A stretch of DNA of 64,000 nt from JAEZDP01 sp044508265. GTDB taxonomy: Bacteria; Acidobacteriota; Vicinamibacteria; Vicinamibacterales; Vicinamibacteraceae. Under the pieces are notes generated by a model. That model was not told the origin of the DNA. It worked only from the letters and a program-made list of their open reading frames with translations, and made no database searches. This document shows, in pieces, positions 38,427 to 48,024 of the stretch. The position numbers and the translations under genes were made by a program. The stretch lies in the NCBI GenBank assembly GCA_044508265.1, contig JBIQIB010000003.1, positions 1 to 64,000 on the forward strand, read 5' to 3'. How positions within the stretch are numbered: the first letter of the stretch is position 1; every line of letters begins with the position of its first letter.

Positions 38427-39571
38427 CGCAGCAGACGGTTCATGTGCACCCAGAACATCCGGGTGTAGCGCTGGCGATGCTCGCGGCCGACGTGGTCGCC
38501 GTCCTCGTACATCGCGAGGGTCTGCTGCGGATCACCCGTGTCGTCGTGGAAGAGCATGCCCTGGCTTTCCACGTAGGCCTTGAAGTCGCGCATGTACTGC
38601 TGCATCCGCTCGGATTGCGGCGGCGGGCGGTTGTCGACCGGACGCCGCTGCACGCGCACGAAGCCGACGGTGAGGTCGTTCGCCTTCGCAAGGTCGATGA
38701 TGAGCGGCAGCACGGAGCGGGGCATGTTCTTCGCGAAGTCGGCCTCGGCGTCCTCCGCGCGGGCGATGTCGGCCTCGTCCATGGGCCGGAGCTTGTCGAT
38801 GCCCATGACGTCGAAGTTGAGCGCGTCGAGCCACGCGCGCCGCTGCGGCTCCTCGTCGGTCCACAGGCGCACCGGCCAGTCGTACAGCTGCCGCTCCGCC
38901 CAGGCGTTGGCCCGGTCGACGTTGTAGACCGCGTTCACGCTCTGGTGCACGCGGAACCAGGCGCCCTGCGTCCGGCTCGCGATGACGTCGTTGAGCGCCG
39001 GCTCCTCCTCGAGTGCGACCTCGTCGAGCGACCAGCGGAACGGCCCGGTCAGCCGGAACAGCGGATCGGTCATGTTCAGATCGCGAAAGAAGAAGAAGAC
39101 GGCTTTCGGCTTCACGCCGCTCGCGATCAGGTGGTTCTTGAACGTCAGGTACCAGTAGGCGGAACCGGTGCCGGCGCGCGCGAGCAGCGCCACCTGTTCG
39201 CCCGTCAGGCCCGCGAGGTAGCCAGGATCAATCCGCGTGCCGAGCATCGAGTCGCCGATGAAGACGTAGCCCGGCTGCATGTAGCGCAGTTCTTCGATCG
39301 GCCCCGCGCGGAAGTCGATCCGCTCGCGCGACGACTCGAGCGCCGGAAGGTAGCTTGGCCGCACGGCGCTCGTCGACAGCCACGCCATCGCGGGGTGCCA
39401 GGCCAGCGGCAGGCCGAGGCCGAGCAGCACGATGACCAGGGTGCGCCACAGCCCGCGGCGCGACCACTCCGGGGGCGGCGAGGGCCACTCGACGGGGGCT
39501 GTCGGCAGGAACGTCTCGGACGGCGTTGGGGAGGGCCCTCGTTCTTCAGGGGCGGCGGCCGGGCCGGGCAT
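38423..39571 (-). CDS. Membrane-anchored SGNH/AlgX-like protein, partner of the MBOAT acyltransferase
   Basis: A 382-residue protein from ATG 39571. A Pro-rich cytosolic start precedes one membrane helix (LWRTLVIVLLGLGLPLAWH) and an exported domain with an SGNH block I-like motif (PGYVFIGDSMLGTRIDPGYL) and block II-like ALLARAGTGSAYWYL. The C-terminal MYEDGDHVGREHRQRYTRM holds a D.H pair placed like the catalytic Asp-His. It probably acetylates or edits an exported glycan with the MBOAT protein. The frame appears fused to the next gene only because Ns carry no stops. Confidence 0.82.
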   Translation of the reverse strand: MPGPAAAPEERGPSPTPSETFLPTAPVEWPSPPPEWSRRGLWRTLVIVLLGLGLPLAWHPAMAWLSTSAVRPSYLPALESSRERIDFRAGPIEELRYMQPGYVFIGDSMLGTRIDPGYLAGLTGEQVALLARAGTGSAYWYLTFKNHLIASGVKPKAVFFFFRDLNMTDPLFRLTGPFRWSLDEVALEEEPALNDVIASRTQGAWFRVHQSVNAVYNVDRANAWAERQLYDWPVRLWTDEEPQRRAWLDALNFDVMGIDKLRPMDEADIARAEDAEADFAKNMPRSVLPLIIDLAKANDLTVGFVRVQRRPVDNRPPPQSERMQQYMRDFKAYVESQGMLFHDDTGDPQQTLAMYEDGDHVGREHRQRYTRMFWVHMNRLLR

Positions 39572-39598
39572 ATCCGGAGCAGTATGCCACGGGAGGGC

Positions 39599-39698
39599 NN
39601 NNNNNNNNNNNNNNNNNNNNNNNNNNNNNNNNNNNNNNNNNNNNNNNNNNNNNNNNNNNNNNNNNNNNNNNNNNNNNNNNNNNNNNNNNNNNNNNNNN
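39599..39698. other. Scaffold gap, 100 N
   Basis: Exactly 100 Ns, an arbitrary gap length. It interrupts the 3' end of the rhodanese-methyltransferase gene and the space before the SGNH-like gene. Confidence 1.
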
Positions 39699-40390
39699 GT
39701 CGGCTCGTCCCCCTGCGCGCTGGTGAACGTCTCGTAGACCAGCACGCCGCCCGGCGAGAGAGCGTCGCGCAGCGCCGGAAACAGCGGGCGGTGCAGGTAG
39801 CGCGTCACCACGATGACGTCCCAGGACTCGTCGCCGAAGCTGAAGTCCTCTGCCTCGACGTCGGCGTGGCGGACGTCCACGTGCACACCGAGGGCCGCGG
39901 CGTTGCGCGCGAGGTCGGCGCAGGCGTCAGGGCTCCGGTCGATGGCGGTGACCTCGAAACCGGCGGCCGCAAACAGCAGCGCGTGCCGCCCGCGGCCCGC
40001 CGCGACGTCGAGGACGCGGCCCTGGTACAGCGCGCCATGCTCGAGCACCCACGGCGACGGCCCCCACACCAGCGGCTCGTCGAACGCACGCTCGCCATGC
40101 CAGTCGGCCATTCCGCCGGCGAGGTTCAGGACGTTCGGGAAGCCCGCGCGCACGAGGACGTCCGCGGCGTGCCGGCTGCGCACGCCGTGCTCGCAGTACA
40201 CGAGGATGGGGCGGCCGTCGCGCGGCAGCACGGCGGGAGCCGACGCGATGCACTGCACCGGCAGCAGCCGCGCGCCAGGCAGGTGCCCGAGCGTGGCGAA
40301 CTCGCCGGGCGTCCGAACGTCGAGCACCAGCGCGTCGCCGGCGCGCAGCACGGCGGCCGCCTGGTCTTCGGTAACCGTCTGGTAACTCAT
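39699..40390 (-). CDS. Rhodanese domain fused to a methyltransferase (3' end in gap)
   Basis: At least 230 residues. Residues 1-100 are a rhodanese domain (LVLDVRTPGEFATLGHLPGA, active loop YCEHGVRSRHAADVL with the catalytic cysteine). A short linker leads to a TehB/UbiE-like methyltransferase (GRVLDVAAGRGRHALLFAAA motif I, VTAIDRSPDACADLARN, VIVVTRYLHRPLFPAL, LSPGGVLVYETFTSAQGDEP). The C-terminal about 40 residues are lost in the gap. Sulfurtransferase plus methyltransferase in one chain suggests thiol or chalcogen methylation; this is inference. Start ATG 40390. Confidence 0.85.
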
Positions 40391-40568
40391 GTGATGTGTC
40401 CCCGACCCACGGTAGCACTCCTCGTCCACCCGGTTGCTCAGGCCGCATGGCGCTCACGGGAATCGTGGCAGCCGTGCACCGGACGTGACGCGCCGTGTGC
40501 GGTAAGCTGATCCAGCCAGCCTGCACATGCTCGCCGTCCGGGGTACGAGCCGCCCCGAGGAGGTACGG

Positions 40569-41639
40569 ATGCGTATCCGAGCCACGCTGCTATCCGCCTG
40601 CACCCTGGGCCTCGTCGTCCACGGTGCGGAGGCGCAGCCCACGTTCCGCGCCGGCACCACGCTCGTCGAGGTCTCGGCCATCGTCACACGTGACGGTACG
40701 CCCGTCGCCGACCTTCGGCAGGACGAGGTCCGCGTGTTCGACAACGGCGTCGAGCAGCCGCTCGCCGCCTTCGAGTACGTGGACCTGACGACGGTGACCG
40801 GTCCGGCGCAGCGACGCGACTTCGTGCTCGTCCTCGACGACTGGCACATCTCGCCGACGGTGACACCGCAGGCGCAGCGGGCGGCGACAGCGTTCGCGCG
40901 GGCACTGGGACCACACGATCGTCTGGCGCTCGTCACGACGGGCCCGCACCAGGTCGTCGTGGATCTCACCACGGATCACCGCGCCATCGAGGAGGCCGTC
41001 GGACGGCTGCGCGGGCAGCAATCGCACGGCCCGTCGGCGCCCCACGAGAGGGAGATGCGGGCACGGCGGGTGTTCGATGTGATCAGGAGCGTGGCGGCCG
41101 CCCTTCAGGGCGACGCCTCCGAGCGCCGGACGATCGTCCTCATCAGCGAGGGCCACCATGTCATCACGGGCCGCGGCAACCTCAACGAGGATCCTGCCGC
41201 CCTCGCGATGTACAGGGAGGTGATCCGCGACGCCTCGGTTGCCAATGCGGCGATCTACGCCATCGACCCGCGCGGGCTGCTCGCACCGTCGCCCGGCGGC
41301 CCGGCGGGCGTGGCCTCGATTGCCGCGGCGGTCACGCCGTCGAGAGGCATCGACTCCGGCAGTTCCATGGCCGCGCGCCGGTTCGGCAGCCTCGGGACCA
41401 TCGCCATGCACACGGGCGGCACGCTGACGGTCGACACGAACGACCTCGCCGCTGACGTGCCGGCGATCGTGCGTGACAGCCGCCAGTACTATCGGCTGGC
41501 GTACGTGCAGCCCGATCCCGAGCCCGGCAAGGCGCAGCCCGCCACACGGCGGATCACGGTGAAGGTCGACCGACCGGACGCGCAGGTGCGGGCGCGGCAG
41601 GTGTACGTGCCCAGGCCGGCCGTGCAGACGGGGGGCTGA
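40569..41639 (+). CDS. Secreted VWFA-related domain protein
   Basis: A 356-residue protein with signal peptide (MRIRATLLSACTLGLVVHGA, cleavage after AEA) and GGAGG upstream of ATG 40569. An N-terminal beta domain (LVEVSAIVTRDGTPVADLRQ) precedes a von Willebrand A-like fold (RRDFVLVLDDWHISPTVTPQ, RTIVLISEGHHVITG, AAIYAIDPRGLL) and a C-terminal beta region (YYRLAYVQPDPEPGKAQP). It fits the Acidobacteriota-expanded VWFA-related family. The MIDAS DxSxS is changed (DDWHISP), so metal binding may be lost. Confidence 0.88.
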   Translation: MRIRATLLSACTLGLVVHGAEAQPTFRAGTTLVEVSAIVTRDGTPVADLRQDEVRVFDNGVEQPLAAFEYVDLTTVTGPAQRRDFVLVLDDWHISPTVTPQAQRAATAFARALGPHDRLALVTTGPHQVVVDLTTDHRAIEEAVGRLRGQQSHGPSAPHEREMRARRVFDVIRSVAAALQGDASERRTIVLISEGHHVITGRGNLNEDPAALAMYREVIRDASVANAAIYAIDPRGLLAPSPGGPAGVASIAAAVTPSRGIDSGSSMAARRFGSLGTIAMHTGGTLTVDTNDLAADVPAIVRDSRQYYRLAYVQPDPEPGKAQPATRRITVKVDRPDAQVRARQVYVPRPAVQTGG

Positions 41640-41642
41640 GAC

Positions 41643-43130
41643 CTACGGCGCCGCTTCGGCGGAATCGGGTGGCTGGACGTGCTGCCGGAACGACTCGAGC
41701 AGGACGTCGCGGATGACGTGTTCGTCGGTCGCGTGCGCAAGCACGGTCACCTGGTCCCAGCCACGGAGCCTCGCGCTGCCCGTAGGCAGGACCACTTCGT
41801 GGCCGCGCGTGATCAGGATGATGACGGCGCCGGCGGGCAGCGCGAGATCGCGGATGCGCGGCCCTTCGGCGCCCTGCGGATCCGGCATGTCCACAGTCAT
41901 GACGTCGTAGTCGCTGTGCGCCATCGTGAAGAGCTCGAGGTGGAACAGCGGCTGCGGACGCGCGGGCACCGCGAGCTTCATCATCCTGGCCACCGGGCCG
42001 AGGGACGAGCCCTGGACGAGGATCGACAGGATGACGGCGAAGAACACCAGGTTGAACACCTCGTTGCCGATCGCCAGGCCCGCCGCAGCCGGGTAGGTGG
42101 CCAGGACGATGGGCACCGCGCCACGCAGCCCGGCCCACGATGCGAACACCTTGTTCACGAAGCCGACGTTCATGCCCATCGTGCCGAGGAACACCGCGAG
42201 GGGCCGCGCGACGAGCGTCAGCACGAGGAACAGGACGATGCCGTCGAACCAGAGCGTCGACCACTGGTGCGGGAAGACCTGCAGTCCCATCAGCACGAAC
42301 ATGCCGATGTTCGCGATGGTGGAGAACGCCTCCGAGAAGGTCACCACGCCGCGCTTGTGCACGAACGAGCGGTTGCCCATGACGTAGCCGCCCGCGAACA
42401 CCGCCAGCATGCCGCTCGCCTGCAGTGTCTCGGCCAGGCTGTACATGAGCAGCACCGCCCCGATGAAGAGCAGGTAGTAGTAGCCGCGGTCGTGCGGCGT
42501 GAGGCGGTTGAACAGCCAGATCGCACCGCGCGCGATGACGTAGCCCACCACGGGCCCGGCGCCGAACTGCCAGAAGAACGACAGCACCGTGAGGTAGCTG
42601 AAGGGCGTCCCTGACGCGAGGCTCGACACCGCCACCGTCGTGAGCAGGATCGCCATGGGGTCGTTGGCCGCGCTTTCGATCTCGATCGTCGACGACAGCC
42701 GGCGCGGGAGCGACTGGCGGCGCAGGATCGAGAAGGTGGCCGCCGCGTCCGTCGACGAGATGATCACCGCGAGCAGCAGCGCCTTCTCCGTGGACCACCC
42801 GATCCCCCAGTGCAGGCAGGCAAACATGATCGCGGCGGTCAGCATCACGCCCCACGTGGCCAGCCCGCCGGCCGGCAGCGCGACGGCGCGGAAGTCGTCC
42901 CGTTTGGTGACGAACCCGCCGTGGAAGAGGATGAACACGAGGGCGAGGTTGGCGACCTCGTTGGTCAGCAGGACGTCGTCGAACGCCCAGAGATTGAGGA
43001 CGTCGCTGCCGAAGACGATCCCCGCGCCGAGGGCGACGAGGATGACGGGTACGCTCCAGCGCTCGAGCCAGACGGCCGCGAGCACCACGGCGATCAGGAG
43101 GATGGGGATGATGATCTCGGCCGTCGGCAC
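41643..43130 (-). CDS. CPA1-type K+/H+ or Na+/H+ antiporter (NhaP2-like)
   Basis: A 495-residue protein with about 12 helices followed by a cytosolic TrkA-C/RCK-C domain from about 400 (LALPAGAVIILITRGHEVVL, LRGWDQVTVLAHATDEHVI). The ion-site helix reads EIESAANDPMAILLTTVAV (ND motif), and SWAGLRGAVPIVLATYP is the conserved CPA1 segment. It resembles CvrA/NhaP2 in E. coli, used for K+ or Na+ extrusion. The start is GTG 43130. Confidence 0.9.
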   Translation of the reverse strand: MPTAEIIIPILLIAVVLAAVWLERWSVPVILVALGAGIVFGSDVLNLWAFDDVLLTNEVANLALVFILFHGGFVTKRDDFRAVALPAGGLATWGVMLTAAIMFACLHWGIGWSTEKALLLAVIISSTDAAATFSILRRQSLPRRLSSTIEIESAANDPMAILLTTVAVSSLASGTPFSYLTVLSFFWQFGAGPVVGYVIARGAIWLFNRLTPHDRGYYYLLFIGAVLLMYSLAETLQASGMLAVFAGGYVMGNRSFVHKRGVVTFSEAFSTIANIGMFVLMGLQVFPHQWSTLWFDGIVLFLVLTLVARPLAVFLGTMGMNVGFVNKVFASWAGLRGAVPIVLATYPAAAGLAIGNEVFNLVFFAVILSILVQGSSLGPVARMMKLAVPARPQPLFHLELFTMAHSDYDVMTVDMPDPQGAEGPRIRDLALPAGAVIILITRGHEVVLPTGSARLRGWDQVTVLAHATDEHVIRDVLLESFRQHVQPPDSAEAAP

Positions 43131-43164
43131 GTCTCGACCCGTGACTGGCAGCGCGCGACGTCAG

Positions 43165-45063
<1,899 letters not shown>

Positions 45064-45178
45064 CAGACGCAGACGGGGCGGCCCGGGGAGGGGCGACGGA
45101 GGGGGGACGAGAGCAGGTTCGACGCGGTGGACATCCGGCCTAGGATAGCCAATCCCGCGCGGCGAAACAAAAGGGAAA

Positions 45179-45201
45179 GGGACGGCTCGGCGAGCCGTCC
45201 C
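45179..45201 (-). terminator. Palindromic hairpin with T-run after glnN
   Basis: Read on the minus strand, GGGACGGCTCG, CC... pairs to give a 10-bp stem (GGGACGGCTC with GAGCCGTCCC) followed by TTTCCCTTTTGTTT. It belongs to the same repeat family found elsewhere, but here has a U-rich tail and looks like a working terminator, 8 bases after the glnN stop. Confidence 0.75.
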
Positions 45202-45209
45202 TCCCGGAA

Positions 45210-47390
45210 CTACTTGATGAAGAGCATCTCGCGGTACGTGGGCAGCGGCCAGACGTCGGCCGGCACGACCGTCTCGAGGGCGTCGCCCGCCTCGCGCAGC
45301 GCGTCCATCGTCGGGATGACCTTGTCGCGCATGTACTTGGCGTGCTTGAGCGCGGGGCCGCCGTTCTCGTGCCCGAGGGCGGTCGAGAGCGCCTCGGTGC
45401 GCTGCTTGAAGACGTCAATCAGCTCGCTGAGCCGCTTCAGCAGCTTCCGGCCCTCGCGGTTGGTGACGCCGCCGGCCTTGGCGCTGGCGACGGCCGAACC
45501 CACCTCGGTGAGGTAACGGAACGCGGCCGGCAGGATGTACCGGTTGGCCAGCAGCACCATCGTCTGCGCCTCGACGTTGAGCGTCTTGACGTAGGCCTCG
45601 ATGTTGACCTCGAGCCGCGCGTTGAGCTCGCGACCGGTCAGGACCTTGTAGGTCTCGAAGAGCTGGACGGCGTCCTTCGTGACGAGCTCCGGCAGGGCAT
45701 CGACCGTGTTGCGGAGGTTCAGCAGGCCACGCTTCCGGGCTTCCTTCTGCCACTCGTCGGAGTAGCCGTTGCCGTTGAAGACGATTCGCTTGTTCTCCTT
45801 GACCAGCTTGACGAGCAGCTTGCCGATGGCGTCCTGCAGGTCGACGCCCTTGGCCACGGCCTTCTCGAGCTCGGTGGCGATGTAGTCGAGCGACTCGGCC
45901 ACGGCCACGTTCAGCACGATGTTCGGGAACGCGATGTTCTGGTTCGACGACACCGCACGGAACTCGAACTTGTTGCCGGTGAAGGCAAACGGGCTCGTGC
46001 GGTTCCTGTCGCCGGCGTCGCGGGGCAGCTTCGGCAGCGAGTCGACGCCCGTCTCGAGCAGCTCGCCGTAGGAGGACGTGCGCGCGGCCCCCTTTTCGAT
46101 CTGCTCGAAGATCTCGGTCAGCTGCTGGCCGAGGAACACGGAGATGATGGCGGGCGGCGCCTCGTTGGCGCCCAGGCGATGGTCGTTGCCGGCGCTGGCC
46201 ACGCTCATGCGCAGCAGGCCCTGCCAGCGGTTGACCGCGCGGATCACCGCCGCGCAGAACACCAGGAACTGGATGTTGTCGTGCGGGGTGTCGCCGGGAT
46301 TGAGCAGGTTGTTCCCGTCGCTGTCGCTCATGCTCCAGTTCACGTGCTTGCCCGAGCCGTTGACACCGGCGAAGGGCTTCTCGTGGAGGAGGCAGGCGAG
46401 GCCGTGGCGCGGCGCGACGCGCTTGAGCGTCTCCATCACCATCATCTGGTGGTCGGTGGCGACGTTGGCCTGCTCGAACAGCGGCGCGATTTCGTACTGG
46501 CTCGGCGCCACCTCGTTGTGGCGCGTCTTGACCGGCACGCCGACGGCATAGAGCTCGTCCTCGACCTCGCGCATGCAGGCGAGCACGCGCTCGGGGATGG
46601 CGCCGAAGTACTGGTCTTCCATCTCCTGGCCCTTCGGCGGACGGGCGCCGAAGAGCGTGCGGCCCGCGCCGACCAGGTCAGGCCGCGAGAGATAGAAGTA
46701 CCTGTCGATGAGGAAGTACTCCTGCTCGGGGCCGCAGGTGGTGGTGACGCGCGTGGCCGACGAGCCGAACAGCCGCAGGATGCGGACGGCCTGCTTCGAC
46801 AGCGCCTCGATCGAGCGGAGCAGCGGCGTCTTCTTGTCGAGCGACTCGCCCGTCCAGCTGATGAACGCGCTGGGGATCACCAGCGTCGTGCCGGAGGTGG
46901 AGCGGAACAGCCACGGCGGGCTGGTGGGGTCCCAGGCCGTGTAGCCGCGGGCCTCGAACGTGGAGCGCATGCCGCCGGACGGGAACGACGACGCGTCGGG
47001 CTCGCCCTTGATGAGCTCCTTGCCGCTGAACTCGGTGACGGCCTTGCCCTCCGGCGTCGGCGCGATGAACGCGTCGTGCTTCTCGGCGGTGATGCCGGTG
47101 AGCGGCTGGAACCAGTGGGTGTAGTGGGTGGCGCCGTGCTCGAGCGCCCAGTCCTTGACGGCCACGGCCACCGCGTCGGCGACCGACGGGTGGAGCGCCT
47201 CGCCGCGGGTGATGGTGCGGCGGAGGGCCTTGTAGACGTCGCGCGGCAGCTTGACGCGCTGGACCTCGTCGTTGAACACGAGGCGGCCAAACGACTCGGC
47301 GACCTTTGTGGCGGGGCGGGTCTGGCGGGCTTCGGTGACGGCCCAGTCCCGGATGGCACGGATCGCTTCACGCGATGCAGCGGAGCTCAT
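45210..47390 (-). CDS. glnN: Type III glutamine synthetase
   Basis: A 726-residue GSIII (usual length 700-730), distinct from the 470-residue GSI. Signature regions: PLTGITAEKHDAFIAPTPEG, FSGKELIKGEPDASSFPSGG, TCGPEQEYFLIDRYFYLSRP, HNEVAPSQYEIAPLFEQANV, NGSGKHVNWSMSDSDGNNLL and NRTSPFAFTGNKFEFRAVSS. It makes glutamine from glutamate, ammonia and ATP as a double-hexamer enzyme. ATG 47390 is chosen at MSSAASREAIRAIRDWAV with GAGG upstream; an extended start at 47426 is less likely. A hairpin terminator follows. Confidence 0.96.
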   Translation of the reverse strand: MSSAASREAIRAIRDWAVTEARQTRPATKVAESFGRLVFNDEVQRVKLPRDVYKALRRTITRGEALHPSVADAVAVAVKDWALEHGATHYTHWFQPLTGITAEKHDAFIAPTPEGKAVTEFSGKELIKGEPDASSFPSGGMRSTFEARGYTAWDPTSPPWLFRSTSGTTLVIPSAFISWTGESLDKKTPLLRSIEALSKQAVRILRLFGSSATRVTTTCGPEQEYFLIDRYFYLSRPDLVGAGRTLFGARPPKGQEMEDQYFGAIPERVLACMREVEDELYAVGVPVKTRHNEVAPSQYEIAPLFEQANVATDHQMMVMETLKRVAPRHGLACLLHEKPFAGVNGSGKHVNWSMSDSDGNNLLNPGDTPHDNIQFLVFCAAVIRAVNRWQGLLRMSVASAGNDHRLGANEAPPAIISVFLGQQLTEIFEQIEKGAARTSSYGELLETGVDSLPKLPRDAGDRNRTSPFAFTGNKFEFRAVSSNQNIAFPNIVLNVAVAESLDYIATELEKAVAKGVDLQDAIGKLLVKLVKENKRIVFNGNGYSDEWQKEARKRGLLNLRNTVDALPELVTKDAVQLFETYKVLTGRELNARLEVNIEAYVKTLNVEAQTMVLLANRYILPAAFRYLTEVGSAVASAKAGGVTNREGRKLLKRLSELIDVFKQRTEALSTALGHENGGPALKHAKYMRDKVIPTMDALREAGDALETVVPADVWPLPTYREMLFIK

Positions 47391-47695
47391 AGTGGTGGGG
47401 TCCTCGGAGAAATGCAGGTTTCGCATGGCATTCGCCAGCCAGGAGGCTGGCTGAGCCGGTGACGATTATGCGAGTGGCCGTGCACGGTGCGCAAGAAAGA
47501 AGTAGCAGTTTGTCGAAATTCCTACTTTGTTATGCAGTGCATTGCCGAATGGCGCCCATTCGATACGAAAGTGCGGTCGGTGCGCCGGGTCGCTCCGACT
47601 CTTCTCGTCGGTGTCCGGTGGCGGTCGCGCACGGTGATGTCGTCCCGCGGGTGGGGGCACACGAGGGCCTGGACCGTTTAGAATAGGCGTCCGAC
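47391..47695. promoter_or_regulatory. Divergent AT-richer regulatory region between glnN and a small gene
   Basis: This 305-base region holds no convincing gene. It contains a perfect inverted repeat CGAATGG-CGC-CCATTCG at 47546-47562, a 7-bp hairpin CAGCCAG-GAGG-CTGGCTG at about 47439-47456 within the glnN leader, and TAGAAT at 47679-47684, 11 bases before the plus-strand ATG 47696. The stretch 47495-47575 is clearly more AT-rich than its surroundings. Likely glnN promoter and operator area. Confidence 0.5.
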
Positions 47696-47992
47696 ATGAC
47701 CGACCGTTCTGCCCATCGAGAGCTTGCCGCGCAGGAAGTGGCGCAACTGACGGCCCGGCTGGCCGCCCTCCCGCCGACCGGCGTCGTCCCCGAACTCGTC
47801 GAGCTCGGCGGCCACCTCGAGCGCGCCATCCGCGCATTCCACATGGAGGCGATCCGCTTCCGTTCGTACAGCATGCGCCGCCTGATCAAGCTGAACGCGG
47901 ATGCGCTGCCTGCGGAGGTCCCGGACGCGATGGAGAAGATCGTCGCCGCCCTCGAGGCCGCGGGATTCCAGACCAGGTCCGTCTCGTCGTAG
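47696..47992 (+). CDS. Small helical hypothetical protein
   Basis: A 98-residue soluble, predominantly helical protein (RELAAQEVAQLTARLAALPP, FHMEAIRFRSYSMRRLIKLN, PDAMEKIVAALEAAGFQTRS). No recognised family. It is divergent from glnN and starts at ATG 47696 with a -10-like TAGAAT 11 bases upstream. Conservation next to glnN would hint at nitrogen control, but nothing in the sequence shows that. Confidence 0.6.
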   Translation: MTDRSAHRELAAQEVAQLTARLAALPPTGVVPELVELGGHLERAIRAFHMEAIRFRSYSMRRLIKLNADALPAEVPDAMEKIVAALEAAGFQTRSVSS

Positions 47993-48024
47993 CGGAGCGG
48001 CGCCTCCTGCCCGCGGAAGCCCCC

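Noticed and set aside
47459..47686. A 75-codon plus-strand frame upstream of the small gene next to glnN
   Set aside because: No ribosome site or domain; it covers the AT-rich regulatory region and its palindrome.
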